A DNA stretch of 23,990 bases, taken from positions 48,112-72,101 of the forward strand of contig CAUDNR010000791.1 of NCBI GenBank assembly GCA_958430865.1. Direction: 5' to 3'. The notes below the pieces were generated by a model. It was given only the letters and a program-made list of their open reading frames with translations. It had not been told where the DNA came from and ran no database searches. Of this stretch, positions 1-9,222 are shown piece after piece (position 1 is the stretch's first letter; every line of letters begins with the position of its first letter). Source of the DNA: Entrophospora sp. SA101. Lineage: Eukaryota > Glomeromycota > Glomeromycetes > Entrophosporales > Entrophosporaceae. The position numbers were made by a program, and so were the translations under genes.

Positions 1-3
1 TTT

Positions 4-43
4 TTGGATAATCTTGATTTACACAAGAATGTTACACCATCAT
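4..43 (-). repeat. 40-bp fragment identical to the LRR part of the TPR/F-box/LRR gene
   Basis: These 40 bases match 16221-16260 without a mismatch. There they encode, on the minus strand, a leucine-rich repeat stretch around GVTFLCKSRLSKK. Identity stops at base 44 (a versus c at 16261), and on the left bases 1-2 match again after one mismatch at base 3. Either a paralogue of the LRR gene lies just left of the window and is broken here next to the Tigger element, or this is a stray duplicated or chimeric scrap. Confidence 0.8.
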
Positions 44-85
44 ATAATACCTTTGCACTTTTATCATTATTATTTTATTAAAAAA

Positions 86-1104
86 ATGACGGAAAATAAT
101 AAAAAAAGAAAAATTTTTGAATCAGCAAGTTCCAACAATGACAAACCAAAAAACAAAAGAAAAGTTTTATCATGGGGCGAGAAAAAACAACTGTGTGAAT
201 TCTATCAAGAAAATCCTTCAATTACCTATAGAGAACTTGGTAAAAGGTTTGGTAATATAGCCGAGAACACTGTATGTGACATTTTGAAAAAAAAGGAGAA
301 ATGGTTGAAAGTGGACATGAGCTCGAACGATGCAATGAAACAAAAAGATAAAACTGCTAAATATCCTGAGCTTGAAAACGCCCTCATCCTATGGATGTCG
401 CATGCTGCATCTGTCAACAAAAGTATCAAAGGTGATGTTATACTTGATAAAGCGAAAAGTTTTGCTCAATTATTGGGGATTAACGATTTCAAAGGGTCAA
501 ATGGTTGGGTATCAAATTTCAAGAAAAGACACAATCTAAAAAAATATAATAACAATAATTTAAAACGCAATAATATTAATATTAGCATTAATGATAATAA
601 TAATAATGATGACAACGGTACTAATAGTGATAGTGTAGGTAATGGTGTTAGTGTTGGTAATATAGTTAGAAACAGCGAAGTTATTCGCAGATCACCTGAA
701 GAATTAATTAACCTCGAGAGAAAAAAATTACAAGATATTATTAAAAATTATCCACTTGAAGATGTCTTTAACTGTAACGAATTTGGTAAGATAAATTTTC
801 TAAATTATTGTTTAATTTAAAATTAATATTTTTTTAATTTATTATTGAATTATTTCCTTTAGTGCTACATTGGGATTTAGATCCAATCAAATCCTTATTA
901 AATAATGATAACTACAATGACAATTGTCATAATAATACAAGTATTAATGTTAATACTAATAATACTAATCACAATGATAATATTACAATTCAAACTGCCA
1001 CCACCATGTTTAACAGTTGGCCTAATATTCTTAATTTTGTAACATTCACCATCTTTTCGCCAAACTCGAGTTGGACCATCACTTCTAAAAATTTTGAAAC
1101 GTGA
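86..1104 (+). pseudogene. Tigger/pogo (CENP-B-like) transposase, truncated; exons 86-785 and 863-1104
   Basis: The N-terminal DNA-binding half of a pogo/Tigger transposase. I choose ATG 86 because the 24 codons upstream are low-complexity and read through the LRR scrap. Residues 27-75 form a CENP-B/psq-type helix-turn-helix (KVLSWGEKKQLCEFY onward). Residues 95-158 form the second, Tc5/CENPB-type HTH, ending in GWVSNFKKRHNL. An Asn-rich linker follows. The DDE domain then starts with DVFNCNEF, where the family has a DET-type motif, so the first catalytic Asp is Asn (residue 231). An intron 786-862 (GTAAG..TTTAG) joins this to VLHWDLDPIKSL, typical of the next DDE strand. Recognisable homology ends near base 905. 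The frame then runs through an Asn/Thr-rich simple stretch and antisense through the Tc1 relic to a stop at 1102-1104. The catalytic core is absent, so it cannot transpose itself. A DNA-binding remnant protein of 313 residues is possible but unproven. Confidence 0.8.
905..993. repeat. AAT/ACT-rich simple sequence joining two transposon fragments
   Basis: An Asn-codon-rich, nearly GC-free stretch of AAT, ACT and ATT triplets. Tigger homology ends on its left side and Tc1 homology on its right side. It codes Asn/Thr in the plus frame and Ile in the minus frame, which explains the low-complexity tails of both open frames. Confidence 0.7.
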
Positions 1105-1578
1105 CTCATCACTCCAAATAATTGCTTTCCATTGTCTTACTGTCCAATTTCTTCTTTGCATACACCACTTCAACCTGTTCTCTCTTTGTTGACTTTTTAA
1201 CAAGGGCTTGTTTGCAGCAATTTTGGAAAAAATCCCAAGTTCATGTAAATTTGTGCGAATTGTATCTTTTGATACCTTAACACCACCATTAACTTCTGCA
1301 AACCATTTTTGAATTTCCTCTAAAGAACTACAGTTTTCTTTTAATGCAATTTCTTTTAAAATTTTTTGATCTTCAACTTTCAACAACTTTGGGCGGCCAC
1401 TTCTTGGTGCACTTTTTAAATTCTCTACATTCTCATAATGTTTGATAGTATCATGAACTGTAGACTTTGGAATATTAAATGTCTTTGCAATTTTTGCAAG
1501 AGAACTACTACTTATTCTTACGCCTAAAATTTTTCCTCGTTCAACTTCAGTTAATTCTGAATTTTTCTTTTTTGCCAT
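994..1578 (-). pseudogene. Tc1/mariner-type transposase, C-terminally truncated
   Basis: It starts at ATG 1578 with MAKKKNSELTEVERGKI. Residues 10-55 form the first HTH (SLAKIAKTFNIPKSTVHDTI), residues 61-64 are the GRPK linker motif, and a second HTH lies near 68-118. IIWSDESRF carries the first catalytic Asp (D157). A stretch KHGGGS (residues 190-195), typical of Tc1 enzymes just before the second Asp strand, is the last recognisable part. From base 994 leftward the frame only reads Ile/Asn from simple sequence. The second Asp and the third acidic residue are missing, so the enzyme is dead, but the first 195 codons are open and fairly fresh. A diverged relative lies at 5781-6325. Confidence 0.85.
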
Positions 1579-1984
1579 TTTTAAAAATCAAAAAAAATTT
1601 TCGTGATTTTTTTTTTTTGATCTAATCAATTTTATTGGTACTCAGTTTATTTGAATAACAAAACTTTCACACGTGACAAGAACATGAAGTTTTAGTCATT
1701 TTTTTATGAGAACCTAAAATACAAACTGTTAAATTTTAATTTTATGATATAAAATTTCGAGAAACATAAAATTATTGAAAAATCACAAAAATAAGCCTCG
1801 CGATTTATTTGGTGTTCATTTTTTTTTAATTAAAAATCATAAAGGAATGGTCGAAAAATGAGATTTTATATGTATAATCGTCAGAACTAAGCCATATAAT
1901 GACATAAATTTTATGTACTTTCGTTATGTGGAATTTTTGCGTAATCATCGAAAAACATCGTCCGAATACTTTTTGGAGGGCATG
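994..1984 (-). mobile_element. Tc1-type DNA transposon, 3' half deleted
   Basis: Read on the minus strand, the element begins right after TA at 1985-1986 with a terminus CATGCCCTCCAAAAAGTATT continuing CGGACG. This has the form of Tc1 terminal repeats (AAAAGTATTCGGAC core, TA target). About 400 bases of untranslated DNA separate this end from the transposase ATG at 1578. The other terminus is not found; the element stops inside its coding region at about 994. The terminus is recognised by form, and its inverted partner is absent, so the exact end base is an inference. Confidence 0.65.
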
Positions 1985-1999
1985 TATAATAATTCATAT

Positions 2000-2110
2000 T
2001 AAGTTCATTTTTTCTATAACGAAATATAATGATCTATCAATCCTATATGTATTTTTTCACCATTACTATGGTAATAGAGAGATATATGTTGTAGAGAAAA
2101 ATTAATAATA
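2000..2110. mobile_element. Possible degenerate pogo-type MITE
   Basis: TAAGTTCATTTTTTCTATAA followed by CGAA at about 2000-2023 resembles the terminus of the clearer MITE at 6561-6743. GTTGTAGAGAAAAATTAATA near 2088-2107 resembles its inverted partner. The match is loose and the target duplication cannot be fixed. Confidence 0.3.
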
Positions 2111-2453
2111 ATAATAATAAAAGAATTTTGTTATAGCGAGACATTATTTAATATTATTATATAGATAGGGAGAGTGAAGTTTTTTTCTCTTTTTCTCGGG
2201 ATAATATATTTTTTAGAGTTATTTATATGATATAAGGAATAAAAATAATTATAATCTTACTTTTTTGCGTTTATAGTGACAATAATAATAATAAAATTAT
2301 TAAATTGTCACATTTCTGAAGTGTGACAAAATTGAATGCGAGTCAAATCGCATATGACACGAAATTTACTTGGTCTCTCAAGTGTATATATAACAAATTC
2401 GGAATTTTCAAAATGCTAAGGCTCGGCCAATTTTCAGTTTAGGAAAAAACCAG

Positions 2454-2498
2454 CCGATAAGTTTTGAAGCTTGAGTCATGAACAATAAAACTTATCGG
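2454..2498. repeat. 12-bp perfect inverted repeat (hairpin)
   Basis: CCGATAAGTTTT at 2454-2465 and AAAACTTATCGG at 2487-2498 are exact reverse complements separated by 21 bases. This could be the core of a small fold-back element or a transposon terminus. No coding frame overlaps it. Confidence 0.75.
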
Positions 2499-2517
2499 TT
2501 AAATTTTTTAAAATGAT

Positions 2518-2594
2518 ATAATTTTTTTTGTTTTATATAGTATTTTGAAGTTACTATTTACTATAAGCAATTAATGATTATAGATGATCTGCAC
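2518..2594 (+). repeat. Dispersed repeat, copy A (inverted copy at 10057-10133)
   Basis: This 77-base segment, beginning ATAATTTTTTTTG and ending GATGATCTGCAC, is repeated in reverse orientation at 10057-10133 with a few differences around the middle. Copy B ends exactly at the N gap. Confidence 0.8.
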
Positions 2595-3414
2595 CGTATG
2601 CAGATAATTCAATTAGAGAGCTTTCTAGAACCAGCAAAAGCAGAAAACAGCTATTTTAACTTTCCTCAAAATATGCAGACAAAGAAATACATGGATGGTA
2701 GTGGTATAATTATAGTAGTACAACATAATGTTATTTAATATACTTTCTTCTTATTTATTATTCTAATTATTTAATGCATTTCTGGATTCGTCTCCAATTG
2801 AAAAGATCCACCTGTATGTTAAGTAAATTCGATGGCTTATTACATTACACACTGTATTAAGGTTAATTTTTCATATTTAATATTAACTATTAATTATTTG
2901 ATCTTACTCTTTATTATATGCTCATCTTGTTCCTGTATTTTTAGTGATTCAAACCCCCCTGTAATCGGATGATAACTTAGAGTTGGTGAATAAATATGTG
3001 GCGAAAATTGTATTTTTTATATTTAAATCATTTTTACACGATATCATTATTTACTGCATACTGATAATGATCTTATCATTATATTTTAGATGATTTGATT
3101 TGAACAAAAATTAAACAAAAAACATATTGGAGTCGGTGAATAAATATGTATTTTTTATATTTAACTGTTTATGAAATCATTTTTTCATGACATTATTATT
3201 AATTGCATACATTATATTTATATCTTATAATATTTAATATTTATTAAATCACATTGTTTTTTTTATTACATACTATCTTGTTATATTTTCAGATGATCCA
3301 ATACATCAAGCCTCAATTAAAGAGTTGGCAGATAAATATGAGGAGAAGACTACAATCTTATATTTGATTATTAATTGTTTCACACATTCATACTATAACA
3401 TGAAGTCGAAATGA
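2581..3414 (+). other. Decayed exon-like repeats; no intact gene
   Basis: Several segments begin with an acceptor-like AG followed by ATGAT: near 2582, 3089 and 3291. Each of the last units carries a related stretch: GAGTTGGTGAATAAATATG near 2979, GAGTCGGTGAATAAATATG near 3130, and GAGTTGGCAGATAAATATGA near 3322. The first and third of these open 51 codons (2583-2738) and 40 codons (3292-3414); the third reads DDPIHQASIKELADKYEEK. A frame in the 2960 unit reads DDNLELVNKYVAK. They look like diverged tandem copies of one exon with its intron, now broken. I do not recognise the family. Confidence 0.4.
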
Positions 3415-3782
3415 TCAAAATTATGCCATATCACATGAGAACCAGTGATCCAACTTTAATGAAACACGGCTTATTCGAATAGTCTCATAAAGACAATTCG
3501 AATAATGGTGTTTTAATGTTCATAGCATCAATAAATGATGAGATATATAGTAAACAAAAATATCTCACTAATAAGTGATCTAAATTTTATAAATTAGACA
3601 CCTCATTGAGAGAATTTGAATGATAGTTGTTTTATCTAAAACAGCCAGATATTGACCGAGTTATGGCAGTTTAAAGTTTTTCAACCATTTCGACTTTTAA
3701 TTTCAACTTTTGACCGCTTTAATTTTTATTTGTATTTTATTAAAAAAATAAAAATTTTTATTTTTATAATTTTCAATAACTA
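3415..3782. other. Non-coding, AT-rich; nothing recognised
   Basis: No frame of useful length or recognisable repeat. It contains a run of AT-rich words only. Confidence 0.6.
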
Positions 3783-4024
3783 AAAAAATACGTTTTACCA
3801 TTAAACAAAATACGTTTTATTCAGTATTATTCCCGTATTAGTATTAGTATTAGTAACTTTTGATACTAATATTAATACAAAATTTGCATATTACAATACT
3901 TTCCGTACCAATAATAGTAATACTGATACTAATACGTGTTGTTTATTATCTAAAATTCCGTATTTTCCATACTAATACTAATACGGTTTATTCCGTATCT
4001 TTTCCGTGTTTTATTTTTTTTATA
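3783..4024. repeat. TATTAGTA-rich fold-back region
   Basis: GTATTAGTATTAGTATTAGTA at 3835-3855 faces TACTAATATTAATAC at 3864-3878. A second hairpin has CCGTATT at 3958-3964 facing AATACGG at 3980-3986. The outer parts are also roughly symmetrical (AAAAAATACGTTTTA on the left, CCGTGTTTTATTTTTTTT on the right). This suggests a fold-back or MITE-like element about 240 bases long. A related hairpin core sits at 13242-13280. Confidence 0.5.
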
Positions 4025-4541
4025 GTAATAGGCCCTTGACAGAGTTAATTTTGCAGTTTACTTTCCTACAATTGCGTCTTGTGTGTGCCCTTTAGAAAAG
4101 GAAATCTTATGACTAAGTGAATAAATAGTAATAGCTAACATATGGATAACAACAACATATTAATATTCTGTACGACATTATAACGTTTGTATACATTAAT
4201 ATTAGTTAGTAATAATAAACCGTGACGATCAGTTCAGATCCCTGGAAAAAAACATTCAATGATAGTAATAGTAGTAATAAAAAGCTTGGTGTACAAAGAA
4301 GTTAACATGTAATTTATTAAATGCATCCTTTTTACAAATTAAATTGTTGTATTCCTTTATTATTATTATTATTATAATTATTAAATCAATGATTGGGCAT
4401 GTGTCTATTCCATTTTTGCAAGAATGAAAATCAACAACGACGAAATATTAATAATAATAAACAAATATAAAATACTTTTTCAAGAAAATATTTAAATACA
4501 ATTAAAAATTCATTTCCAGGAAAATTATTTTCTTTCCTTTT
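4025..4541. other. Intergenic, upstream of the secreted-protein gene
   Basis: AT-rich with short TTA/TAA runs (for example near 4350-4375 and 4447-4462). No coding frame. It must hold the promoter of the gene starting at 4627. Confidence 0.5.
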
Positions 4542-4550
4542 TATATATAA
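4542..4550 (+). promoter_or_regulatory. TATA-box-like element
   Basis: TATATATAA lies 77 bases before ATG 4627, followed by an A/T-rich and then CT-containing leader. In DNA this AT-rich the word is common, so only its position supports it. Confidence 0.35.
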
Positions 4551-4626
4551 AAAAATTTTTTTTAATTAAAAATTAAAAATACCATTCCTCTCATTTAATA
4601 ATCATCAATCAATTAAAGAAGAAACC

Positions 4627-5470
4627 ATGAAATTAATAAAATGCTTTACATTTAATTTATTACTTATTGTTATAACTTTAACATCAGCTCAATCACAATT
4701 TTCGAAAATTTCTGATGCATGTACCCAGGTATTAACACCACTGATAAGTAACAAAGAACTTAATGCTTGTATACCACTTGCATCGTTAGCACCCTCTGGT
4801 AAAAATGATACCTATGGCACATTAGTTAAAGGAGCTGATAAACTGTGTGCTGCTGATAAATGTTCTGACAATTTAATCACAACCATTCAGAACAACATTG
4901 AAAAAGGATGTACAACTGACTTGACAAACCAAGTTCCAGAAGTATTGGCAATTGATTTTCTCTTCACCTATTATTCACCAATTAGAGATTCAGCATGTCT
5001 CAAAAATTCAACTAATGGATATTGTTTTATTGAAACTATTGATAAGTTAAAAAATTATGAGAAAAATATTACTAATGTCAATTCATTTGATTCAGCATTG
5101 GATAGTTTTAACCAGCTGCCAACAGATGTTGTTTGTACAACTTGCAATAAAGCAATTGCAAACACTTTTTTCAATTATCAAGATGCTAATCCTGATAGGA
5201 CTAAACGATTTGCCACTCCAGTAGCTAGCGTTAAATCCATTTTGGGAAATAAATGTGGTGCAGACTTTACAAGTAAGTGATCTTTTGGAGGAAGACAAAT
5301 GAGGAGTGAGAGTTAATTTTATAATAATCTCTAATCTAATCATTATTATTATTTTTTTAGATGGAAAAGTTCCAAAGACAAGTTCATCAAATATTATTAA
5401 ATTAGATTTTGCATTATTATTATTCATCAATTCATCAGCTTTGATTTTATTATTTTCTAAAATATTTTAA
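4627..5470 (+). CDS. Cysteine-rich secreted protein, probably GPI-anchored; exons 4627-5272 and 5361-5470
   Basis: This predicted protein of 251 residues starts with a signal peptide (MKLIKCFTFNLLLIVITLTS, cleavage probably near SAQSQ). The mature part has ten cysteines, including CAADKC and CTTC, and three N-glycosylation sequons (NDT, NST, NIT). The first exon alone would end after TSK. A GTAAGT donor at 5273 and a TTTTTTTAG acceptor ending at 5360 instead join it in frame to a second exon reading NGKVPKTSSSNIIKLDF and then a hydrophobic tail ending ILLFSKIF. A small-residue patch followed by a C-terminal hydrophobic segment is the usual GPI-anchor signal. An AATAAA at 5512-5517, 42 bases past the stop, can serve polyadenylation. 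No enzyme motif is seen. It resembles fungal cysteine-patterned surface proteins of unknown function (DUF7729-like is a guess). Gene structure is firm; role is unknown. Confidence 0.8.
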
Positions 5471-5780
5471 ATAGATTTAATTTATTTAATTGTTCCAATA
5501 TATAAATATATAATAAACATTGTTAATCAAGATGAGTACTAAATAAATTCTGGTGAGAGAGAAGGATATTCTTGAGACTTAGCTCCTTGGAAAAACCATC
5601 CAATAATAGTTGTGAGTGACGTGAGATATTTATCATTCTTAAACATAACATGAATTTATGAATTTATCTATATTAAATGGATGTCACGCATTAGTTTCAT
5701 GATTAATATTTACTAATACTGAAAAAAAAAAGGAAACCGGAAATTCCGTCCCTGCTTAGAACTGTTGTTCATAAGAAATT
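5471..5780. other. Intergenic, nothing recognised
   Basis: 3' flank of the secreted-protein gene with the AATAAA at 5512-5517. No other feature supported. Confidence 0.6.
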
Positions 5781-6325
5781 TGCCTGGAAGAAAATATCCG
5801 AACCACGTTTTTAACTAATAAAAAAAAATTAAAAATATTATCATCATGTAGCTTATGTTCTAACTAATATGTATGTAAAAACCTCACATTTCTATTATTT
5901 ATAATAATTTTCAAACCAAAGGAAAACAAACTTCAATTAAATTTGTTCTAAGAAAACTTTGTGCTTTTATCATTGGTAGAAAATTTGTTATTAAAAACAA
6001 AAAAAAAATGCCAAAAAAATTCGGAATAGCTGAACATGGAAAACCTTTGGGTCATAAATTAGGTGGCAGCATTCTTAATAAAATTGTAAAGATGCTTAAA
6101 CTTCCAAAAATCACAGTTTATGATATCATTAGACATTATAAAAATGCCGAAAACTTAAAGTGGTCATCCCAATGCGTTAAATGTTAGTGAACAAAAAACT
6201 TTAAAAAAAATCGCACTAAAAACAATTGCAATTCTGCGGAAGAGATTCAAAGAAAATTTATTGGATTCAATGGTGTTGAAGTGTCAGTTAAAACAATTCG
6301 TAAAATTTGGTTTTTAGATGATTAA
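5781..6325 (+). pseudogene. Decayed Tc1-type transposon relic, N-terminal part only
   Basis: TGCCTGGAAGAAAATATCCG at 5781-5800, then AACCACG, is a worn version of the Tc1 terminus seen at 1954-1984. At 6008 an ATG opens MPKKFGIAEHGKPLGHK, then KMLKLPKITVYDIIRHYKNA, which aligns with the first HTH of the transposase at 994-1578. After LKW the frame breaks (stop TAG at 6184-6186). The similarity continues in other frames as NVSEQKTLKKIALK and then NSAEEIQRKFIGFNGVEVSV KTIRK, equivalent to the second HTH. At least two frameshifts are needed. No catalytic domain remains; homology fades near 6325. It is clearly older than the copy at 1-2 kb. Confidence 0.75.
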
Positions 6326-6560
6326 TCGAAGTTCGTTTTTCTTTAGTTGAAAAATTAATATATTTAGCAGAAACGTGAAAATTTTACATGCATACACATT
6401 CATGAGAACATAATAATAAGTTACATGAAAATTTGCGGGATTAATAAAAGACGTAAACATTATCTTATCTCCAATAATTAATATTAGACAAGATTTAGTA
6501 CTTTCTTCTATGACATTCCTTAGCAAACAAAAATTGACAAATAATAAAATAAACAGGCTA

Positions 6561-6743
6561 CAGTTCACTCTCTCTATAACGAACACTAAGTAAAATCTAT
6601 ATAACGAACTTCCCTTTTTGTCCCTGATTCTTTTTTTTTTTTAATTAATTTCTCCCTCCATAACGGACATCTTAGTAAACACACTTTATAATGAAAAAAG
6701 GCACATATATGGGTGGAAGGTTCATTGTAGAGAGAATGAACTG
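6561..6743. mobile_element. 183-bp pogo/Tigger-type MITE with TA target duplication
   Basis: The left end CAGTTCACTCTCTCTATAAC (then GAAC) and the right end GTTCATTGTAGAGAGAATGA (then ACTG) are near-perfect inverted repeats of about 24 bases. Both sides are flanked by TA (6559-6560 and 6744-6745). CAGT ends, TATAACGAA in the terminus and a TA target are features of Tigger/pogo elements. There is no coding capacity, so it depends on a transposase elsewhere. Confidence 0.8.
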
Positions 6744-6745
6744 TA

Positions 6746-7422
6746 TATTTTCACAAAATACCAAGTAAAATTACAGGAAACTCTCACGTTTTTGTTTAAA
6801 GTAAAAAGAAAATTATGATATAACTTCCACAAAGAATAGGTATATAGAACAAATAGTATATATAGAGTAGATGGAGACATATTGTTATCTTGTTATTTGA
6901 CTTCTACTACCATCCTCAACTCATCTCATACTTCACTGATATTAGAGTTTTCAGTAGGACATCCATGCAACATCCTACAATAAAAAGTGAAATAAATGTA
7001 TTAATATTTCAATTTAACAATGGAAGCATGTAATTTTACAAAAAAAATAGCATCTAACACTTAAATATACACATTACAAATGCTTATTATTATTGCTAAT
7101 ACATATTGATGTACAGATCATACAGATCATAGGTGGTGAGTTTTGTTGTTCTTTTTAGTTTAATTGGATATTTAAGAATAATAAAAATGCATATAACTAG
7201 TAATATGCTTGACAAATATCATCCATCTTCTAATGGTCTGGACCTTATCTTTAAGCAAGATATTTAAAAAAGTTATTTATCAAAGTTTAATTAAATAAAT
7301 ATCAAACCTGTTGTTTCAAATTATTTTTCTTGTTTTTACACTAAACATTATAAAATTTTGTTTTAGTCATCATCATCCACCTTTATATCTAATAATAATT
7401 CGGATCTTCTGGTGTTTTTAAA
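6746..7422. other. Intergenic, nothing recognised
   Basis: AT-rich DNA without a supported gene. A few less AT-rich words near 6900-6970 do not give a frame I recognise. Confidence 0.5.
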
Positions 7423-7432
7423 ACTCTCAGTT

Positions 7433-7674
7433 AAGGTTTCTGGTCCAAACTGTTTTCTCAAAGCCCAAACTAGTTTGGGCAATTTGGGCTTCTCAATATT
7501 TTTTTAAACATGAACATTAAAAAACTATACCAATCAACTTATTTTAACTAAAGTAATTTCGCCCAATTTCGGCTAATAACAAAAAATAGTTTGAGCTTAT
7601 AAAAAAAGTAATTTTTGCCCAAAGTGTTTTGGCAATTTCGGCTACTAATTGAGAGAGTTTCGGCCGGAAACCTT
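7433..7674. mobile_element. 242-bp MITE with ~10-bp target duplication (MULE-like)
   Basis: The left end AAGGTTTCTGGTCCAAACT and the right end AGTTTCGGCCGGAAACCTT are inverted repeats differing at three or four bases. The flanks ACTCTCAGTT (7423-7432) and ACTCTCAATT (7675-7684) match at 9 of 10 bases, as expected for a 9-11 bp Mutator-type duplication. Inside lies a perfect 18-bp palindrome GCCCAAACTAGTTTGGGC (7463-7480) and repeated words GGCAATTTCGGCT or CCCAATTTCGGCT. No coding frame. The superfamily assignment rests on the duplication length only. Confidence 0.7.
7463..7480. repeat. Perfect 18-bp palindrome inside the MITE
   Basis: GCCCAAACTAGTTTGGGC equals its own reverse complement. 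It could form a cruciform or act as a protein-binding site within the element. Confidence 0.9.
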
Positions 7675-7684
7675 ACTCTCAATT

Positions 7685-8042
7685 GAAGAGCAGCACCTTT
7701 ATCTATAAGTAAAATCATTATTTCAAACTATCTTATATATGAAATTAATAAATATGTGTATTTATATATTTATTATAGTTTGTATTATAAATTGTTTTAT
7801 ATGTAAATATATTATAGGGAATATGTACAAATGCATGGTTTTATCAATTTTACAAAATATTCATCAATAAAATATCTAGATAAAAAAAACTAAAGATATA
7901 TTAGCTATTATTAAAATGTTATTATTATAATTATTAATCTAAATAATATAAATCTATATATAATATTTTGTAAAATGTATCATCAAACTAATTAATGTTA
8001 ATATTATTCTAATGGTTATTGTTGCTATTATTCTTCTTGTAC
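7685..8042. other. Intergenic, 3' flank of the NmrA-like gene
   Basis: Very AT-rich, no coding frame. It must contain the 3' UTR and polyadenylation site of the minus-strand gene ending at 8043. Confidence 0.5.
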
Positions 8043-9222
8043 CTATTCTTGTTGGTTGAATGCAATTTTATTGTTTTCAAAGAATTCTCTTAGGTTTGAA
8101 CCACTACCACCTGTTATAAGTTCGAGATCTCTTGTTACTTGTAATTTACGAGAAATTCCCAAATAACCTTGCAAACCCCATAATTCCAACAAATAAGCAG
8201 CTAGTTTGTCATCAGCAGTCAAGTCCATTAATACTTGCCTTAATTGATTGACAGGCATCAATTTTATCTTAATATCGCAACCGAGACCTAATGATGCTTT
8301 TGATCCAATTTCATCAATAGTAAGTAAGTTTGGGCCAGTTATTTTGTATTCCTTCCCTCCATGCCTTTGTGGAGGACAGTAAAGTATGTGACAGCATGAT
8401 CTAGCAACATCATTGATATCACAACATTCAAAAGTCATTTGTGGATTGTCTATCAGTGGGATTGTTGATTGTTCAATAATATATTTGGCAAAGTATAATA
8501 AATGTTGATGCAATACACCAGGATATCTTAATATTGTGATTTGTGATGGTTGAAAAGTTTCCTTGAGCAAAGATTCAATAGATTCAAATTGACTTCTATA
8601 AGATCTATTCTTATTATTAATTATTTCATTGTCATTATTATTCTCTTCAGTAGGTGTAAGTGGCGGTGAGTATGGTGTATCCAATTTGGTGAACGGTGTT
8701 GGAAATACAATATGTTCAACATTTGCTTCTTTTGCAGCATTTATATAGCTAAAATAATAATAATTGTTTGATTATTATGCTATTATTTGAAAATAAAAGA
8801 ATTTCTATCCCCCAAAAAATTTATATTTACCCTTTTGCAAATGTAAATGCATCATTACGAGTGATTTCACCACCAAGTGGATCAACCAACAATAATAACT
8901 TGGACACATTATTTAAAGCATGTATTACGGTTTCTGGTTTATTTATTGGATCAATCTCTACTGCAATAGTACCTTCCTTCTCTAATATAGTAGAAGATTG
9001 AATTGTTTGATGACTTACCCCAGCATATACTGGTATTTTTTGTAAATGTAGGTGAAGATTTTGCATTTCTACAAGACTATCTATTATAAAAGAACCTAAT
9101 AAATAATTTATAATTTATTGTTAATAAAACTATTATTGCGAGAGTGCTATAATTAATTTTATATAAAACTAACCAATTCGACTATCTGCTCCTGTAATGT
9201 AAATTGCATTCTTGAACTGCAT
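8043..9222 (-). CDS. NmrA-like family NAD(P)-binding protein; exons 9222-9174, 9095-8831, 8748-8043
   Basis: Three exons joined at consensus sites (donors GTTAGT and GTAAAT, acceptors TTATTAG and TTTTAG; introns of 78 and 82 nt) give 339 residues. The first exon, MQFKNAIYITGADSRIG, supplies the first Rossmann strand and a glycine loop TGADSRIG in place of the usual TGATGxxG. Exon 2 has SFIIDSL, strand IPVYAGVSH and KLLLLVDPLGG. Exon 3 has the helix AAKEANVEHIVF, an Asn-rich loop near residue 140, SQITILRYPGVLHQHLLYFA, and the C-terminal part GGKEYKITGPNLLTIDEIGS. This order is that of NmrA-type atypical short-chain dehydrogenases, which bind NAD(P) as redox sensors or reductases in the cytosol or nucleus. 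No Tyr-Lys catalytic pair is evident. The start is chosen because upstream DNA is AT-rich with no further frame. Substrate and partner unknown. Confidence 0.8.

Noticed and set aside
6314..6586. 90-codon minus-strand open frame
   Set aside because: AT-rich, overlaps the end of the Tc1 relic and the MITE terminus, no family resemblance.
8768..9001. Plus-strand open frame inside the NmrA-like gene
   Set aside because: Antisense to a spliced, conserved coding exon.
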